From: UBA1479 sp038109305
GTDB taxonomy: Bacteria > Pseudomonadota > Alphaproteobacteria > Rhodospirillales > Casp-alpha2
NCBI GenBank assembly: GCA_038109305.1
Contig: JAYNIR010000006.1
Coordinates: 62,001-126,000 of the forward strand
Reading direction: 5' to 3'
Length of the DNA: 64,000 nucleotides
The stretch's first letter is position 1. The number at the start of each line of letters is the position of its first letter. This document shows positions 16,905 to 28,539 of the stretch, one piece after another. A program made the position numbers and the translations under genes. The notes under the pieces are model-generated. The model ran no database searches, was not told where the DNA came from, and saw only the letters and a list, made by a program, of their open reading frames with translations.

Positions 16905-17735
16905 TCACGTAGTGATGGCGGGGGTTTCGCCCCGCCGGCGGTTCAGCAGCTGCATGACGTTGGCCGCCGTTTCCTCGATGGACTTGCGGGTCACGTTGAT
17001 GACTGGCCAGTCGTATTTGGAAAAAATCCGCCGGGCTTCGCTGATTTCCTTGGAAACCATGTCCAAGTCCACGTAGTCGGTGTTTTCGTCCCGGTCGAGA
17101 AGCTTCAAGCGCTGACGGCGGATTTCGACCAGGCGGCGCGGATCCTTGGTGAGCCCGACGATCAGGGGATCGGTCAGTTTGAACAGGTCGTCGGGTAGCG
17201 GCACGCCGGGGACGAAGGGCACGTTAGCGGTCTTGATCCCCCGGTTGGCCAGATAAACGCTGGTCGGTGTTTTCGACGTGCGCGAGACGCCGACCAGAAC
17301 CACGTCGGCGTCGTTCAAGTCCCAGGTCGACTGCCCGTCGTCATGGCCGAGCGCAAAATGCATAGCCTCGATCCGTTCGAAATAATCGGCGTCCATGGCG
17401 TGCTGGCGGCCAGGACGGGCACGGACCTTGGCGTTCAAATACCCGCCCATGGCGGTTACAACCGGTTCGAGCACGTCGATGTGCGGCACCATCAGGCGGC
17501 GGCATCCGTTTTCCAGCTTTTCCCGGATGTCGTCATGAACCAGGGTGTAAAGCACCATGCCCGGCTGTTCGCGGACAGCGGCTAAGACCTCCATGACCTG
17601 TTCTTCGGAGCGCACCATGCTCCAGACATTTTCGCGGGCGTCGACGCTGTCGAATTGGGCAAGACTGGCGCGGGCCACCAGGTCGACGGTTTCGCCGGTG
17701 GAGTCCGAAACCAAGTGCAGATGAAATTCCTTCAC
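16905..17735 (-). CDS. ppsR: Pyruvate, water dikinase regulatory protein (PPSR, DUF299)
   Basis: 276 residues from a GTG giving VKEFHLHLVSDSTGETVD, the usual family N-terminus; a TTG 11 codons upstream is possible. The phosphate loop GVSRTSKTPTSVYLANRG is clear. The family is bifunctional kinase/pyrophosphorylases acting on PEP synthase or pyruvate-phosphate dikinase with ADP/Pi. Next to the probable origin; its Rickettsia orthologue (RP001) marks oriC in that genus. Confidence 0.95.
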   Translation of the reverse strand: MKEFHLHLVSDSTGETVDLVARASLAQFDSVDARENVWSMVRSEEQVMEVLAAVREQPGMVLYTLVHDDIREKLENGCRRLMVPHIDVLEPVVTAMGGYLNAKVRARPGRQHAMDADYFERIEAMHFALGHDDGQSTWDLNDADVVLVGVSRTSKTPTSVYLANRGIKTANVPFVPGVPLPDDLFKLTDPLIVGLTKDPRRLVEIRRQRLKLLDRDENTDYVDLDMVSKEISEARRIFSKYDWPVINVTRKSIEETAANVMQLLNRRRGETPAITT

Positions 17736-18201
17736 GGGCGGGATAACTCCGGTAAAACGCCTGTACAAAAATTGCGCGGTTTGTGGAAAACCGGGGCGAA
17801 TCGCTATCCCGAGGTTTTCACAACCGATGTCCGCTTATGGATACACAGGGCATTTTCGACTGTAAAACATAATCCACCCGAAAAAGACCCAGGAACAGCC
17901 GCCGGGCAGAGACGGGTTATCCCCCCTATCCAGGAAATCCCCAGGACCATAGAACGGCGATGCCAAGCCGTTTTTACAAACCTGTTTCCCGATCCACCCA
18001 CAATCGGCGGTGACAGGCGTGCAATCTTGCCCGAGACCTGTATAACCTGTTGAGAAATTTAATCCCCGGTTTTCCCCCCACCAACTACAAATACAATCTT
18101 TCTTATAAAGACTTGTTTTTTAGTAATGGGTAGACCCGTACCATGGGGACCTTTCCGGAAACCCGGCTGAACAACGAAGCGAAGTCATAAGGGAAAATCC
18201 G
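17736..18201. other. Probable chromosomal replication origin (oriC) between ppsR and hemE
   Basis: A 466-bp gene-free gap in the position where oriC lies in Caulobacter and Rickettsia (next to hemE). DnaA-box-like 9-mers seen: TGTGGAAAA at 17782-17790 (one mismatch to TGTGGATAA), TAATCCACC at 17870-17878 and TTATCCCCC at 17917-17925 (two mismatches each). One GANTC site is at 17798-17802. The part near 18085-18128 is A/T-rich and could unwind. Flanking genes diverge. No exact DnaA box was found, so the functional core is inferred. Confidence 0.75.
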
Positions 18202-19233
18202 TTGCGCAAGTTCCTGAAACCCTTTCACGGCGACGCCGTCACCCCGCCGCCCGTCTGGTTCATGCGCCAGGCCGGGCGGTATTTGTCGGAGTATCAGAAG
18301 CTTCGAGCTGAGGCACCGGATTTTCTGGCGTTCTGTTATTCCCCTGATCTGACCGTCGAGGCGACGTTGCAGCCGATCCGCCGGTACGGGTTCGACGCGG
18401 CGATATTGTTTTCCGATATCCTGGTAATCCCGGATGCGCTGGGCCAAACGGTAGAGTTCAAGCAAGGCATCGGCCCGGTGTTGCAGCCGGTCGAGGACGC
18501 GGCGGGCGTGGATAGGCTTTCCGGCGACGGCGTTCTGGACCATCTGGCGCCGGTGTTCGAAACCCTGACACGGCTTCGCCGGGAGCTGCCGGAGGAAACG
18601 GCGTTGATCGGGTTCGCCGGGTCGCCTTGGACGCTCGCGTTTTACATGGTCGAGGGCCGGGGCGGCGTCGACGGCAGCAAATTGAAACGCATGGCATACG
18701 GCGCGCCGGATTTGTTCGGGCGGATGATCGGCATGCTGGAAGACGCACTGGTCGTGTACCTAGCGCGGCAGGTGGACGCGGGGGCTGAGGTTATTCAACT
18801 GTTCGACAGTTGGGCCGGGATCGCCGACACGGACCTGTTCGAAAAATGGGTCATCGGGCCGACGGCCAGAATCGTGAAACGGCTGAAAGAAAAACACCCG
18901 CATGTGCCAGTGATCGGGTTTCCCCGAAAAGCCGGGGTGGCCGCGGTGACCTATGCGGAAAAAACCGGCGTCCGGGGTTTGTCGCTGGACAGCCAGACGC
19001 CGCTCAAGTGGGCGCGGGATGCCGTCGGCCGGGATATTGTCCTTCAGGGCAACCTGGACAACCAACTTTTGGTTACCGGCGGCACGGCCCTGGATAACGC
19101 CGTGCTGAAAATTCTGGCGGACACGCGGGACCGCCCGTTCATTTTCAACCTGGGGCATGGCATCGTGCCGGACACGCCGCCGGAAAACGTCGGGCGGGTC
19201 ATCGACCTGATCCGTCAGGACAAGGCTGGTTGA
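18202..19233 (+). CDS. hemE: Uroporphyrinogen decarboxylase (HemE)
   Basis: 343 residues from a TTG start preceded by AAGGGA. It decarboxylates uroporphyrinogen III to coproporphyrinogen III. The signatures PPVWFMRQAGRYLSEYQ and a downstream GFAGSPWTLAFYMVEG are present, and DSQTPLKWARDAVG is near the C-terminus. It is adjacent to the origin and 3 bp before hemH, so hemE-hemH-hemJ form one operon. The promoter must lie inside the origin region, as described in Caulobacter. Confidence 0.96.
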   Translation: MRKFLKPFHGDAVTPPPVWFMRQAGRYLSEYQKLRAEAPDFLAFCYSPDLTVEATLQPIRRYGFDAAILFSDILVIPDALGQTVEFKQGIGPVLQPVEDAAGVDRLSGDGVLDHLAPVFETLTRLRRELPEETALIGFAGSPWTLAFYMVEGRGGVDGSKLKRMAYGAPDLFGRMIGMLEDALVVYLARQVDAGAEVIQLFDSWAGIADTDLFEKWVIGPTARIVKRLKEKHPHVPVIGFPRKAGVAAVTYAEKTGVRGLSLDSQTPLKWARDAVGRDIVLQGNLDNQLLVTGGTALDNAVLKILADTRDRPFIFNLGHGIVPDTPPENVGRVIDLIRQDKAG

Positions 19234-19236
19234 GCC

Positions 19237-20313
19237 ATGACGAAAAAAACGGCCATCGTTCTGTTTAACCTGGGCGGACCGGACAAGCCGGAGGCCGTTC
19301 GTCCGTTTTTGTTCAACCTGTTCAACGATCCGGCGATTATCGGTCTGCCCGGACCGTTCAGGTGGCTGTTGGCGAAATTCATCAGCGCCCGGCGGGCGCC
19401 CGTGGCGCGGGAAATCTATGCCCACATCGGCGGCAAGTCGCCGTTGTTGGAACAGACGAACGCGCAAGCACGGGCGTTGGAAGCGGCATTGACCGGCAGG
19501 AATGGCAGCGGCGCGTACCGGGTGTTTGTCTGCATGCGGTATTGGCACCCCATGAGCGACGAGACCGCGAGGGCGGTCCGCACCTACAGTCCGGACGAGA
19601 TCGTGCTGCTGCCGCTTTACCCGCAATATTCGACGACGACGACGGGATCGTCGATCAAGGACTGGCACCGGGCGGCGGCAAAGGCCGGGATCGACAAACC
19701 GACGCGGACGATTTGCTGTTATCCGACGGACGGCGGGTTGATCCGGGCGCAAGCGGATCTGGTCCAGGCGGCGATCGCGAAGCTTGCGGGTGAGGGGACG
19801 CCCGGCGTAACGCCCAAGAGAACACCAAGAGTTCTGTTTTCCGCCCACGGCCTGCCGAAAAAAGTGATCGACACCGGCGACCCCTACCAGTGGCAGGTGG
19901 AACAGACGGTCGCCGCCGTGGTGGCGGAGCTCGGGGCGCGGGGTGTCGGGCCGTTCGATCCGGTGGTTTGTTATCAAAGCCGGGTCGGGCCGCTGGAATG
20001 GATCGGCCCGTCGACGGAAGACGAACTGGCCCGCGCCGGGAAGGAAGGCGTCGCCGTCGCCGTCGTACCCATCGCCTTCGTGTCCGAGCATTCGGAAACA
20101 CTGGTCGAACTGGATATCGAATACCGTCACCTAGCCGAGAAGGCGGGCGTCCCGGCCTACGAGCGGGTGGCGACGGTGCAGGTGTCACGGCCTTTCATCG
20201 AAGGGCTGGCCGGCGCGGTCAGGGTTGCGCCCCGGGGCCCGGGCCACCTGGAGGGGAGCCGCATCTGTCCGGACGCCTGCGGCCGCTGCCCGATGTCGGA
20301 GGGCACCCGGTGA
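19237..20313 (+). CDS. hemH: Ferrochelatase (HemH)
   Basis: 358 residues. It inserts Fe2+ into protoporphyrin IX. The N-terminus KKTAIVLFNLGGPDKPEAVRPFLFNLFND is typical. The metal-binding His is in LFSAHGLPKKVIDTGDPY and the ferrochelatase signature in PIAFVSEHSETLVELDIEY. A Cys-rich tail (ICPDACGRCP) ends the protein; such tails are seen in alphaproteobacterial ferrochelatases that carry a [2Fe-2S] cluster, and an earlier Cys would be needed as fourth ligand. It overlaps hemJ by 4 bp. Confidence 0.96.
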   Translation: MTKKTAIVLFNLGGPDKPEAVRPFLFNLFNDPAIIGLPGPFRWLLAKFISARRAPVAREIYAHIGGKSPLLEQTNAQARALEAALTGRNGSGAYRVFVCMRYWHPMSDETARAVRTYSPDEIVLLPLYPQYSTTTTGSSIKDWHRAAAKAGIDKPTRTICCYPTDGGLIRAQADLVQAAIAKLAGEGTPGVTPKRTPRVLFSAHGLPKKVIDTGDPYQWQVEQTVAAVVAELGARGVGPFDPVVCYQSRVGPLEWIGPSTEDELARAGKEGVAVAVVPIAFVSEHSETLVELDIEYRHLAEKAGVPAYERVATVQVSRPFIEGLAGAVRVAPRGPGHLEGSRICPDACGRCPMSEGTR

Positions 20314-20759
20314 TCGAGATTTCGGCCGATGTTTACCTGTGGATCAAGGCGGTGCATGTGATCGCGGTGATCGCGTGGATGGCGGGGATGCTCTATCTGC
20401 CCCGGTTGTTCGTTTACCACGCGGAGGCCGAGCCCGGATCGGATAAGTCGGAAACCTTCAAGGTCATGGAGCGGCGGCTTTTGCGGGCGATCATGAACCC
20501 GGCGATGATGGTCGCGGTGACCTTGGGGCTGGTGATGATGGTGGCCCAGGGTGCCGCGCTATGGCAGACGGGGTGGTTTCCGGTCAAGGCGGCCTGCGTT
20601 GGCGGGCTGATGGCGCTGCACGTGCAGATGGGGAAATGGTGGCGGAACTTCGCCGAGGACCGCAACACCCGGTCGGCGAAGTTTTTCCGGATCATGAACG
20701 AAGTCCCGACGGTTTTCATGATCGCCGCCGTGATCATGGTCGTCGTCCGGCCGTTTTAG
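20310..20759 (+). CDS. hemJ: Protoporphyrinogen IX oxidase HemJ
   Basis: 149 residues from the GTG overlapping the hemH stop (GTGA). Four hydrophobic helices are visible (residues 10-28, 52-70, 78-97 and 128-147). AVHVIAVIAWMAGMLYLPRLFVYH carries the conserved His residues of HemJ. The family replaces HemY/HemG in many alphaproteobacteria and converts protoporphyrinogen to protoporphyrin. The operon hemE-hemH-hemJ fits the late haem pathway. It precedes a 319-bp leader of rho. Confidence 0.93.
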   Translation: MIEISADVYLWIKAVHVIAVIAWMAGMLYLPRLFVYHAEAEPGSDKSETFKVMERRLLRAIMNPAMMVAVTLGLVMMVAQGAALWQTGWFPVKAACVGGLMALHVQMGKWWRNFAEDRNTRSAKFFRIMNEVPTVFMIAAVIMVVVRPF

Positions 20760-21078
20760 GGCCCGGTCCGGGGGTTGCCGGAATTCTACCGGGCGACTGT
20801 CAAAATTCCGGCACAAAATATTCAATTGACTTGATTTTCATCATTCTTTAATCATCCCTGCGTGCTGCCCAGGGCAACACCCCGCCATTCAAAGGGCCGA
20901 CAAAAAGACCCTTTTCTCCCACTACTCCCAATCGGCGCTGATCTTCGCGCGAGCCCGATGCCTTTCCTGAAGCCGTTGACGGCATTGGTTTTTCACCAAG
21001 CCTGCCCCTTTTGGGGCTCCCGCCACGGCCGCCAATCGATCAAACCCCGCCCTGTCCGAACGTGATCCAGGAAACGCC
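20760..21078 (+). promoter_or_regulatory. Upstream region and likely long leader of rho
   Basis: A 319-bp gene-free stretch. A weak promoter pair TTGACT (20826-20831) and TTTAAT (20847-20852) has a 15-bp spacer. Downstream are two hairpins: AAAGGG/CCCTTT at 20891-20914 and CCCC-TTTT-GGGG at 21005-21016. A start near 20859 would give a leader of about 220 nt. rho leaders are attenuated by Rho itself in E. coli and other bacteria, so this could be autoregulatory. A 67-codon open frame here has no recognisable family. Confidence 0.4.
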
Positions 21079-22335
<1,257 letters not shown>

Positions 22336-22378
22336 CGCAAAAAATGAGTGGGCCGTAGGCCCGCGAGGTGGCTTTGCG
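22336..22378 (-). repeat. Copy C of the ~40-bp palindromic intergenic repeat
   Basis: Seen directly, inverted with respect to copies A and B: arms CGCAAA (22336-22341) and TTTGCG (22373-22378) enclose GGGCC-GTA-GGCCC. On the minus strand it reads CGCAAAGCCACC then GGGCCTACGGCCC, matching copies A and B. It sits immediately after the rho stop, in the convergent rho/qor gap. Confidence 0.6.
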
Positions 22379-22483
22379 TTTAATTGAGAACTTTTCGCCC
22401 CGCAAGCGCCCGGCGCTCACTCCGTTCGCTTGGATTTTCGCGCCCGACCGGCCCGCGCTCCCATAGGGTCCAGTTGGAGGAAC

Positions 22484-22514
22484 AAAAAACCCCGGTCGGA
22501 TGTTTCCGCCGAGG
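22484..22514 (-). terminator. Intrinsic terminator of the quinone oxidoreductase gene
   Basis: On the minus strand CCTCGG (22509-22514) pairs with CCGGGG (22490-22495, one G-T pair), enclosing an inner CGGA/TCCG stem. Six Ts follow at 22484-22489. It lies about 25 bp after the stop of the gene at 22540-23514. Confidence 0.75.
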
Positions 22515-22539
22515 CTTTTGTTTGCGTGGCCTGTCGGCG

Positions 22540-23514
22540 TTACGGAATCAATACCGACGAGCCCGTAGTCTTGCGGCCTTCCAAATCCCTGTGGGCCTGG
22601 GCCACGTCTTTCAGCGCGTAGGTCTGATTGATGTTGATCATGATCTTGCCTGACGTCACCGCTTCGAACAGCGCATTCGCGCCTTCTGCCAGGATCTGCG
22701 GGTTGCGGGTGTGGGTGGCGAGCGTCGGCCGGGTCACGTAGACCGAACCCTTGGGGCCCAGGATCGCCGGGTTGAAGGGGTCGACCGGGCCGGACGCATT
22801 GCCGTAGGTGGCGACGACGCCGAAGGGGCGGAGCGAGTCGAGCGACGCCATGAAGGTTGCCTTGCCGACAGAATCGTATGCCGCCGCGACGCCTTCGCCG
22901 CCGGTCAGTTCGCGGGCCCGTTTGGCTATGTCTTCCTTGGAATAGTTGATGGTGTGGGCGGCGCCTGCCGCCTTGGCGATTTCCGCCTTTTCGTCGGAAC
23001 CGACACAGGCGATAACGACGGCGCCCAGCGCCGTGCCCCACTGGCAGAGGATCTGGCCGACGCCGCCAGCGGCGGCATAGACGAGAACCGGATCGCCCGG
23101 CTTCACCGGATAGGTCCGGTGCAGAAGGTAATGCGCGGTCATGCCTTTCAGCATCATGCCGGCGGCGGTTTCGTCGGAGATACCGTCGGGCAGTTTCGCC
23201 GCCTTCCAATCGGGGATGATGCGTTCTTCGGTATAGCCGCCCTTGACCATCGGGTAGGCGACGCGGTCGCCGACCTTGACGGATTTCACGTCCTTGCCGA
23301 CGGCGGTGACGGTGCCGGCGCCTTCCATCCCGATCACTTCCGGGAAATCGGTGAGCGGGTAAAGCCCGGTCCGAAGATAGACGTCGATGAAATTGAGGCC
23401 GCAGGCGGTCTGTTTCAGTTTGATTTCACCGGGACCGGGATCGCCGACCTCGACCTCTTCGTATTTGAGGACGTCGGGTCCGCCGGTTTCGTGAATAACG
23501 ACTGCTTTGGTCAT
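22540..23514 (-). CDS. qor: Quinone oxidoreductase, medium-chain dehydrogenase/reductase family
   Basis: 324 residues, the length of E. coli QorA. The GroES-like N-terminus (GLNFIDVYLRTGLYPLTDFPEVIGMEGAGTV) lacks the zinc-binding Cys/His set of alcohol dehydrogenases. The Rossmann part has VLVYAAAGGVGQILCQWGTALGAVVIACVGS, whose AAGGVG loop binds NADPH. It reduces quinones by one electron using NADPH. It is convergent to rho with its own terminator and upstream of nothing on its strand, so it is monocistronic. Confidence 0.9.
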   Translation of the reverse strand: MTKAVVIHETGGPDVLKYEEVEVGDPGPGEIKLKQTACGLNFIDVYLRTGLYPLTDFPEVIGMEGAGTVTAVGKDVKSVKVGDRVAYPMVKGGYTEERIIPDWKAAKLPDGISDETAAGMMLKGMTAHYLLHRTYPVKPGDPVLVYAAAGGVGQILCQWGTALGAVVIACVGSDEKAEIAKAAGAAHTINYSKEDIAKRARELTGGEGVAAAYDSVGKATFMASLDSLRPFGVVATYGNASGPVDPFNPAILGPKGSVYVTRPTLATHTRNPQILAEGANALFEAVTSGKIMININQTYALKDVAQAHRDLEGRKTTGSSVLIP

Positions 23515-23627
23515 GAGATTCCTCCTGGATCAGGTGGTGTTTTTTTGTGTGCCGGCATCTTGGGCCGGGCGGCGGCGATGGGCAAGGGCGTTTGTCCGGC
23601 GCCTCAAATCGGGCTCCGTCACGCGGA

Positions 23628-24095
23628 TCAGATCAGCCGCGCGCCCTCGAGCCGGAGCAGGATTTTCTTGGTCTCTATCCCTTCGCCGCCAGAATAACCG
23701 GTCAGCGCGCCATTGGCGCCGACGACCCGGTGACAGGGGATAAGGATCGGGGTCGGGTTGGCGCCGCAGGCGGCGCCCGTCGCTCGCCCCGCCCCCGGTT
23801 TGGCGCCGGCGGCTTGTGCCAGCTCCCCATAGGTCCACGTCTCTCCGTAGGGGATTTTTTGCATGGCGGCCCAGATGGATTTCCGGAAGGGCGTGCCGGC
23901 GGGGTTGAGCGGCAGGTCGAAATCCCGCCGCATGCCGTCGAAATATTCGGTCAACTGCCGGGTCGCTTGGTTGATCAGGGGCGACGATCGGGAGCCGGGC
24001 GCGTGCCCCCACTCAAGGACCGTGATGGCGCCGGCTTCCTCGAACACGGTCAGCGGGCCCAGGGGCGAATTGAGGGACGCGTAAAAAACCGTCAC
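23628..24095 (-). CDS. ogt: Methylated-DNA-protein-cysteine S-methyltransferase (Ogt/AGT)
   Basis: 155 residues, single-domain size. The active-site motif is IPCHRVVG with C121 as acceptor. FRKSIWAAMQKIPYGETWTYGELAQAAG is the DNA-binding helix region, and SGGEGIETKKILLRLEG the C-terminal signature. It repairs O6-alkylguanine by transferring the alkyl group to its cysteine, and is used once. No AraC or Ada-type domain is fused. It is 12 bp after the DUF255 gene and probably shares its transcript. Confidence 0.95.
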   Translation of the reverse strand: MTVFYASLNSPLGPLTVFEEAGAITVLEWGHAPGSRSSPLINQATRQLTEYFDGMRRDFDLPLNPAGTPFRKSIWAAMQKIPYGETWTYGELAQAAGAKPGAGRATGAACGANPTPILIPCHRVVGANGALTGYSGGEGIETKKILLRLEGARLI

Positions 24096-24107
24096 GGCAC
24101 CGGGTCG

Positions 24108-26132
<2,025 letters not shown>

Positions 26133-26303
26133 AACGCTCCGGGGTCCGGCGAGGTGCTCGGCGGCGCAGTTTCGTTGCAGAAGGCCACGCCTGTGGTTAC
26201 GTTGGGTGGCCCGGAAAGGGATACAACCTCTTTCACCGTTTTCAAAGGAATGGTGAGGCGGGAAAACGGCAAAATGGGCGTGACGCAAAATGAGGTGGCA
26301 CCG

Positions 26304-26558
26304 ATGAAGATCACGATCAATATTGACTGCACCCCGGATGAGGCGCGGAAGTTCCTCGGGCTGCCGGACGTGGAGCCGCTGCAAAAAGCGCTGCTGAAGG
26401 AGCTTGAGGAGCGGATGCGGGCCAACATGACGGCGTTGGACCCGGAGACCATGTTCAAGACCTGGCTGCCGGCGAGCGTCGAAGGGCTTGAGCAGATGCA
26501 GAAAATGTTCTGGGGCCAGATGGCCGCTGGGACCAAGGGCCGAACCAAGAAGGACTGA
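26304..26558 (+). CDS. Small DUF6489-type protein
   Basis: 84 residues: MKITINIDCTPDEARKFLGLPDVEPLQKALLKELEERMRANM, then an amphipathic tail with TWLPASVEGLEQMQKMFWGQMA. This pattern matches the DUF6489 proteins of alphaproteobacteria, whose role is not known. It starts at the ATG preceded by AGGTGG. The ferredoxin-like gene follows 8 bp after, so the two are co-transcribed. The DNA-binding-like phrase 'TPDEARKFLGLPD' also occurs in stand-alone PHB-granule-related proteins, but I draw no conclusion from it. Confidence 0.75.
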   Translation: MKITINIDCTPDEARKFLGLPDVEPLQKALLKELEERMRANMTALDPETMFKTWLPASVEGLEQMQKMFWGQMAAGTKGRTKKD

Positions 26559-26566
26559 CCGCCTAG

Positions 26567-26914
26567 ATGACCGACACGAAAGACCCCGATCCTTATTATG
26601 ATCGCCATGTTTTCTTTTGCACAAACGAACGCCCGGACGGCCACCCGCGGGGATCCTGCGCCTGCCGGGGTTCGGTCAAATTACGTGATTACATGAAGGC
26701 GCGGGCCAAGGAACTCGGGCTTAAAAAAGTTCGGGTCAATTCCGCCGGTTGCCTGGATCGGTGCGAACTCGGCCCGACCGTTGTGATTTATCCGGAAGGC
26801 GTCTGGTACAAGTGCGAAACGACGGCCGACGTGGACCGGGTGTTGGAGGCGCATGTCCGCGACGGCGGCCGTGTTCCCGACCTTATGTTGCGGCCGGAAG
26901 ACGGGCCCAAGTAG
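26567..26914 (+). CDS. Thioredoxin-like [2Fe-2S] ferredoxin domain protein
   Basis: 115 residues. Cysteines C18, C31, C33, C62 and C66 are visible in HVFFCTNERP, SCACRGS and SAGCLDRCELGPTVVIYPEGVWY. This is the pattern of the thioredoxin-like ferredoxins related to the 24-kDa subunit of complex I. Such proteins are likely electron carriers, but the partner is unknown. It follows the DUF6489 gene by 8 bp and precedes mnmE by 77 bp. Confidence 0.9.
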   Translation: MTDTKDPDPYYDRHVFFCTNERPDGHPRGSCACRGSVKLRDYMKARAKELGLKKVRVNSAGCLDRCELGPTVVIYPEGVWYKCETTADVDRVLEAHVRDGGRVPDLMLRPEDGPK

Positions 26915-26991
26915 GCGCACCGGCGGGGGGTCGGCTATGGCCCGAACATCGGTGAGGGGCGCCGTCGCCGCAAATCAAGGAGACGGGTTCC

Positions 26992-28368
26992 GTGGATGAC
27001 TTGACGATTTTCGCGCGGGCCACCGGCGCGGGACGCGCGGGTATCGCGGTCATCCGCATTTCCGGGCCGGCGACGCGGGCGGGGCTTCACGCGGTACTTG
27101 CCCACCCTGGGGGCGCCGGTTCCGGTGATGCGGTGCCGCCACCCCGGCGGGCCGCCCTTCGGCGGGTGATTGATCCGGGGACGGGTGATCTTATCGACGA
27201 CGGTCTGGTGCTTTGGTTTCCCGGCCCCGGAAGCTTTACCGGAGAAGACATGGCGGAACTTCACGTCCACGGTGGTCACGCGGTGGTCGAGGAGGTATTG
27301 CGGGCGCTGGGTCGGCTTCCCGGGTTTCGGACGGCGGAACCGGGTGAGTTTTCCCGACGCGCCTTCGTCAACGGGCGAATTGATCTGACCCAGGCGGAAG
27401 CTATCGCAGACCTGGTCGATGCCGAGACCGAGGCACAACGCCGGCAAGCGCAGCGCCAGATGGCGGGCGGGCTCGGTCGGGTCTATGAAGGCTGGCGGCA
27501 GGACTTGATCCGGGCGATGAGCCGGCTTGAGGCGGCCATCGACTTTTCCGACGAGGATTTACCGAGGGACGTGAGCGACGAAGCGCGGACGATTGTCGCC
27601 CGGCTGATCGCCGAGGCGGAAGCGCATCTATCCGCCGGCCATCGGGGCGAGCGGCTTCGGAGCGGCGTGCAGGTCGCGTTGATCGGCCCGCCCAACGTCG
27701 GCAAATCAACCCTGTTGAACCGGCTTGCCGGGCGTGACGCGGCGATCGTGTCGGCGACCGCGGGGACGACGCGGGATGTGGTCGAGGTTCATTTGAACCT
27801 GGACGGTTATCCCGTTGTCATGGCCGACACGGCGGGGCTGCGCAACGGCGGCGACGAGATCGAGCTTGAGGGCATGCGCCGCGCCGTCCGCCGAGCGGAG
27901 GACGCGGACCTTGTCGTGGGGGTTTTGGAGGCGGCGGAGCGGATGACCGTGCCCGACGCCATCCGGGCCCGCCTGACAGTGGATGCGCTGATCGTGATCA
28001 ACAAGATTGATCGACTGTCGGGTCCGCCGGGCGAGGTCTTGGCGTCGGACGGGACGGCGGCCTACCCGATTTCGGCGAAGACCGGCGCTGGGTTCGAGCA
28101 GTTTCTGGGTGGGCTCACGGCCCGCGTGGCGGCGCTTGCCGGCGGTCCGACCGGAGACCCTGTCCTGACCCGCGCCCGCCACCGCGAGGCCGTGGAGGCG
28201 GCGGTGCGGCATTTGCGGGCCGTCCAGCAAGGCGGGTACGAATGCGGCGCGGAGCTGATGGCGGAAGACATACGTTTGGCCGCCCGCGCCATCGGGCGGA
28301 TTACAGGCCGTATCGGTGTCGAAGACATTCTGGACGTGGTGTTTGCAGATTTTTGCATAGGCAAATGA
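26992..28368 (+). CDS. mnmE: tRNA modification GTPase MnmE (TrmE)
   Basis: 458 residues from a GTG with AAGGAG 9 bp upstream. The formyl-THF-binding N-terminus (TIFARATGAGRAGIAVIRISGP), a helical domain and an inserted G domain (GPPNVGKSTLLNRL, DTAGLR, NKID) lead to the invariant C-terminus CIGK. With MnmG it installs the cmnm5 group on the wobble U34 of certain tRNAs. Here mnmE and mnmG are separated by an unusual 489-bp gap carrying an AT-rich stretch and parS1. Confidence 0.97.
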   Translation: MDDLTIFARATGAGRAGIAVIRISGPATRAGLHAVLAHPGGAGSGDAVPPPRRAALRRVIDPGTGDLIDDGLVLWFPGPGSFTGEDMAELHVHGGHAVVEEVLRALGRLPGFRTAEPGEFSRRAFVNGRIDLTQAEAIADLVDAETEAQRRQAQRQMAGGLGRVYEGWRQDLIRAMSRLEAAIDFSDEDLPRDVSDEARTIVARLIAEAEAHLSAGHRGERLRSGVQVALIGPPNVGKSTLLNRLAGRDAAIVSATAGTTRDVVEVHLNLDGYPVVMADTAGLRNGGDEIELEGMRRAVRRAEDADLVVGVLEAAERMTVPDAIRARLTVDALIVINKIDRLSGPPGEVLASDGTAAYPISAKTGAGFEQFLGGLTARVAALAGGPTGDPVLTRARHREAVEAAVRHLRAVQQGGYECGAELMAEDIRLAARAIGRITGRIGVEDILDVVFADFCIGK

Positions 28369-28523
28369 TTTTAATGCTAATGCAACTAGCCACTATATAT
28401 ATGTACATTAAATTAAAAAATTACCGATTTTTTGAATTAGATATTTTTAAAGCTCTTAGAATAATTTTGACTTTTACATGTTTTCGCCCCCGCCTAGGTT
28501 GCGAGGCGAAATCGCGGCAAGAA

Positions 28524-28539
28524 TGTTTCACGTGAAACA
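28524..28539. other. parS1 partition site
   Basis: TGTTTCACGTGAAACA, identical to the conserved 16-bp parS palindrome bound by ParB. It is about 10.5 kb from the probable origin and 3.8 kb from parB, in the region where such sites cluster in alphaproteobacteria. ParB nucleates here to spread and load SMC. Confidence 0.95.

Noticed and set aside
18760..20130. A 456-codon minus-strand frame opposite hemE and hemH
   Set aside because: It lies wholly over two confident haem genes, with no recognisable motif.
20862..21065. A 67-codon frame in the rho leader that could be a leader peptide
   Set aside because: No ribosome-binding site, no known family and no regulatory codon run; kept only as part of the leader description.
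26133..26624. N-terminal extension of the DUF255 protein by 164 residues
   Set aside because: It is antisense to the DUF6489 gene and lacks similarity to the family; the ATG at 26132 gives the family N-terminus.
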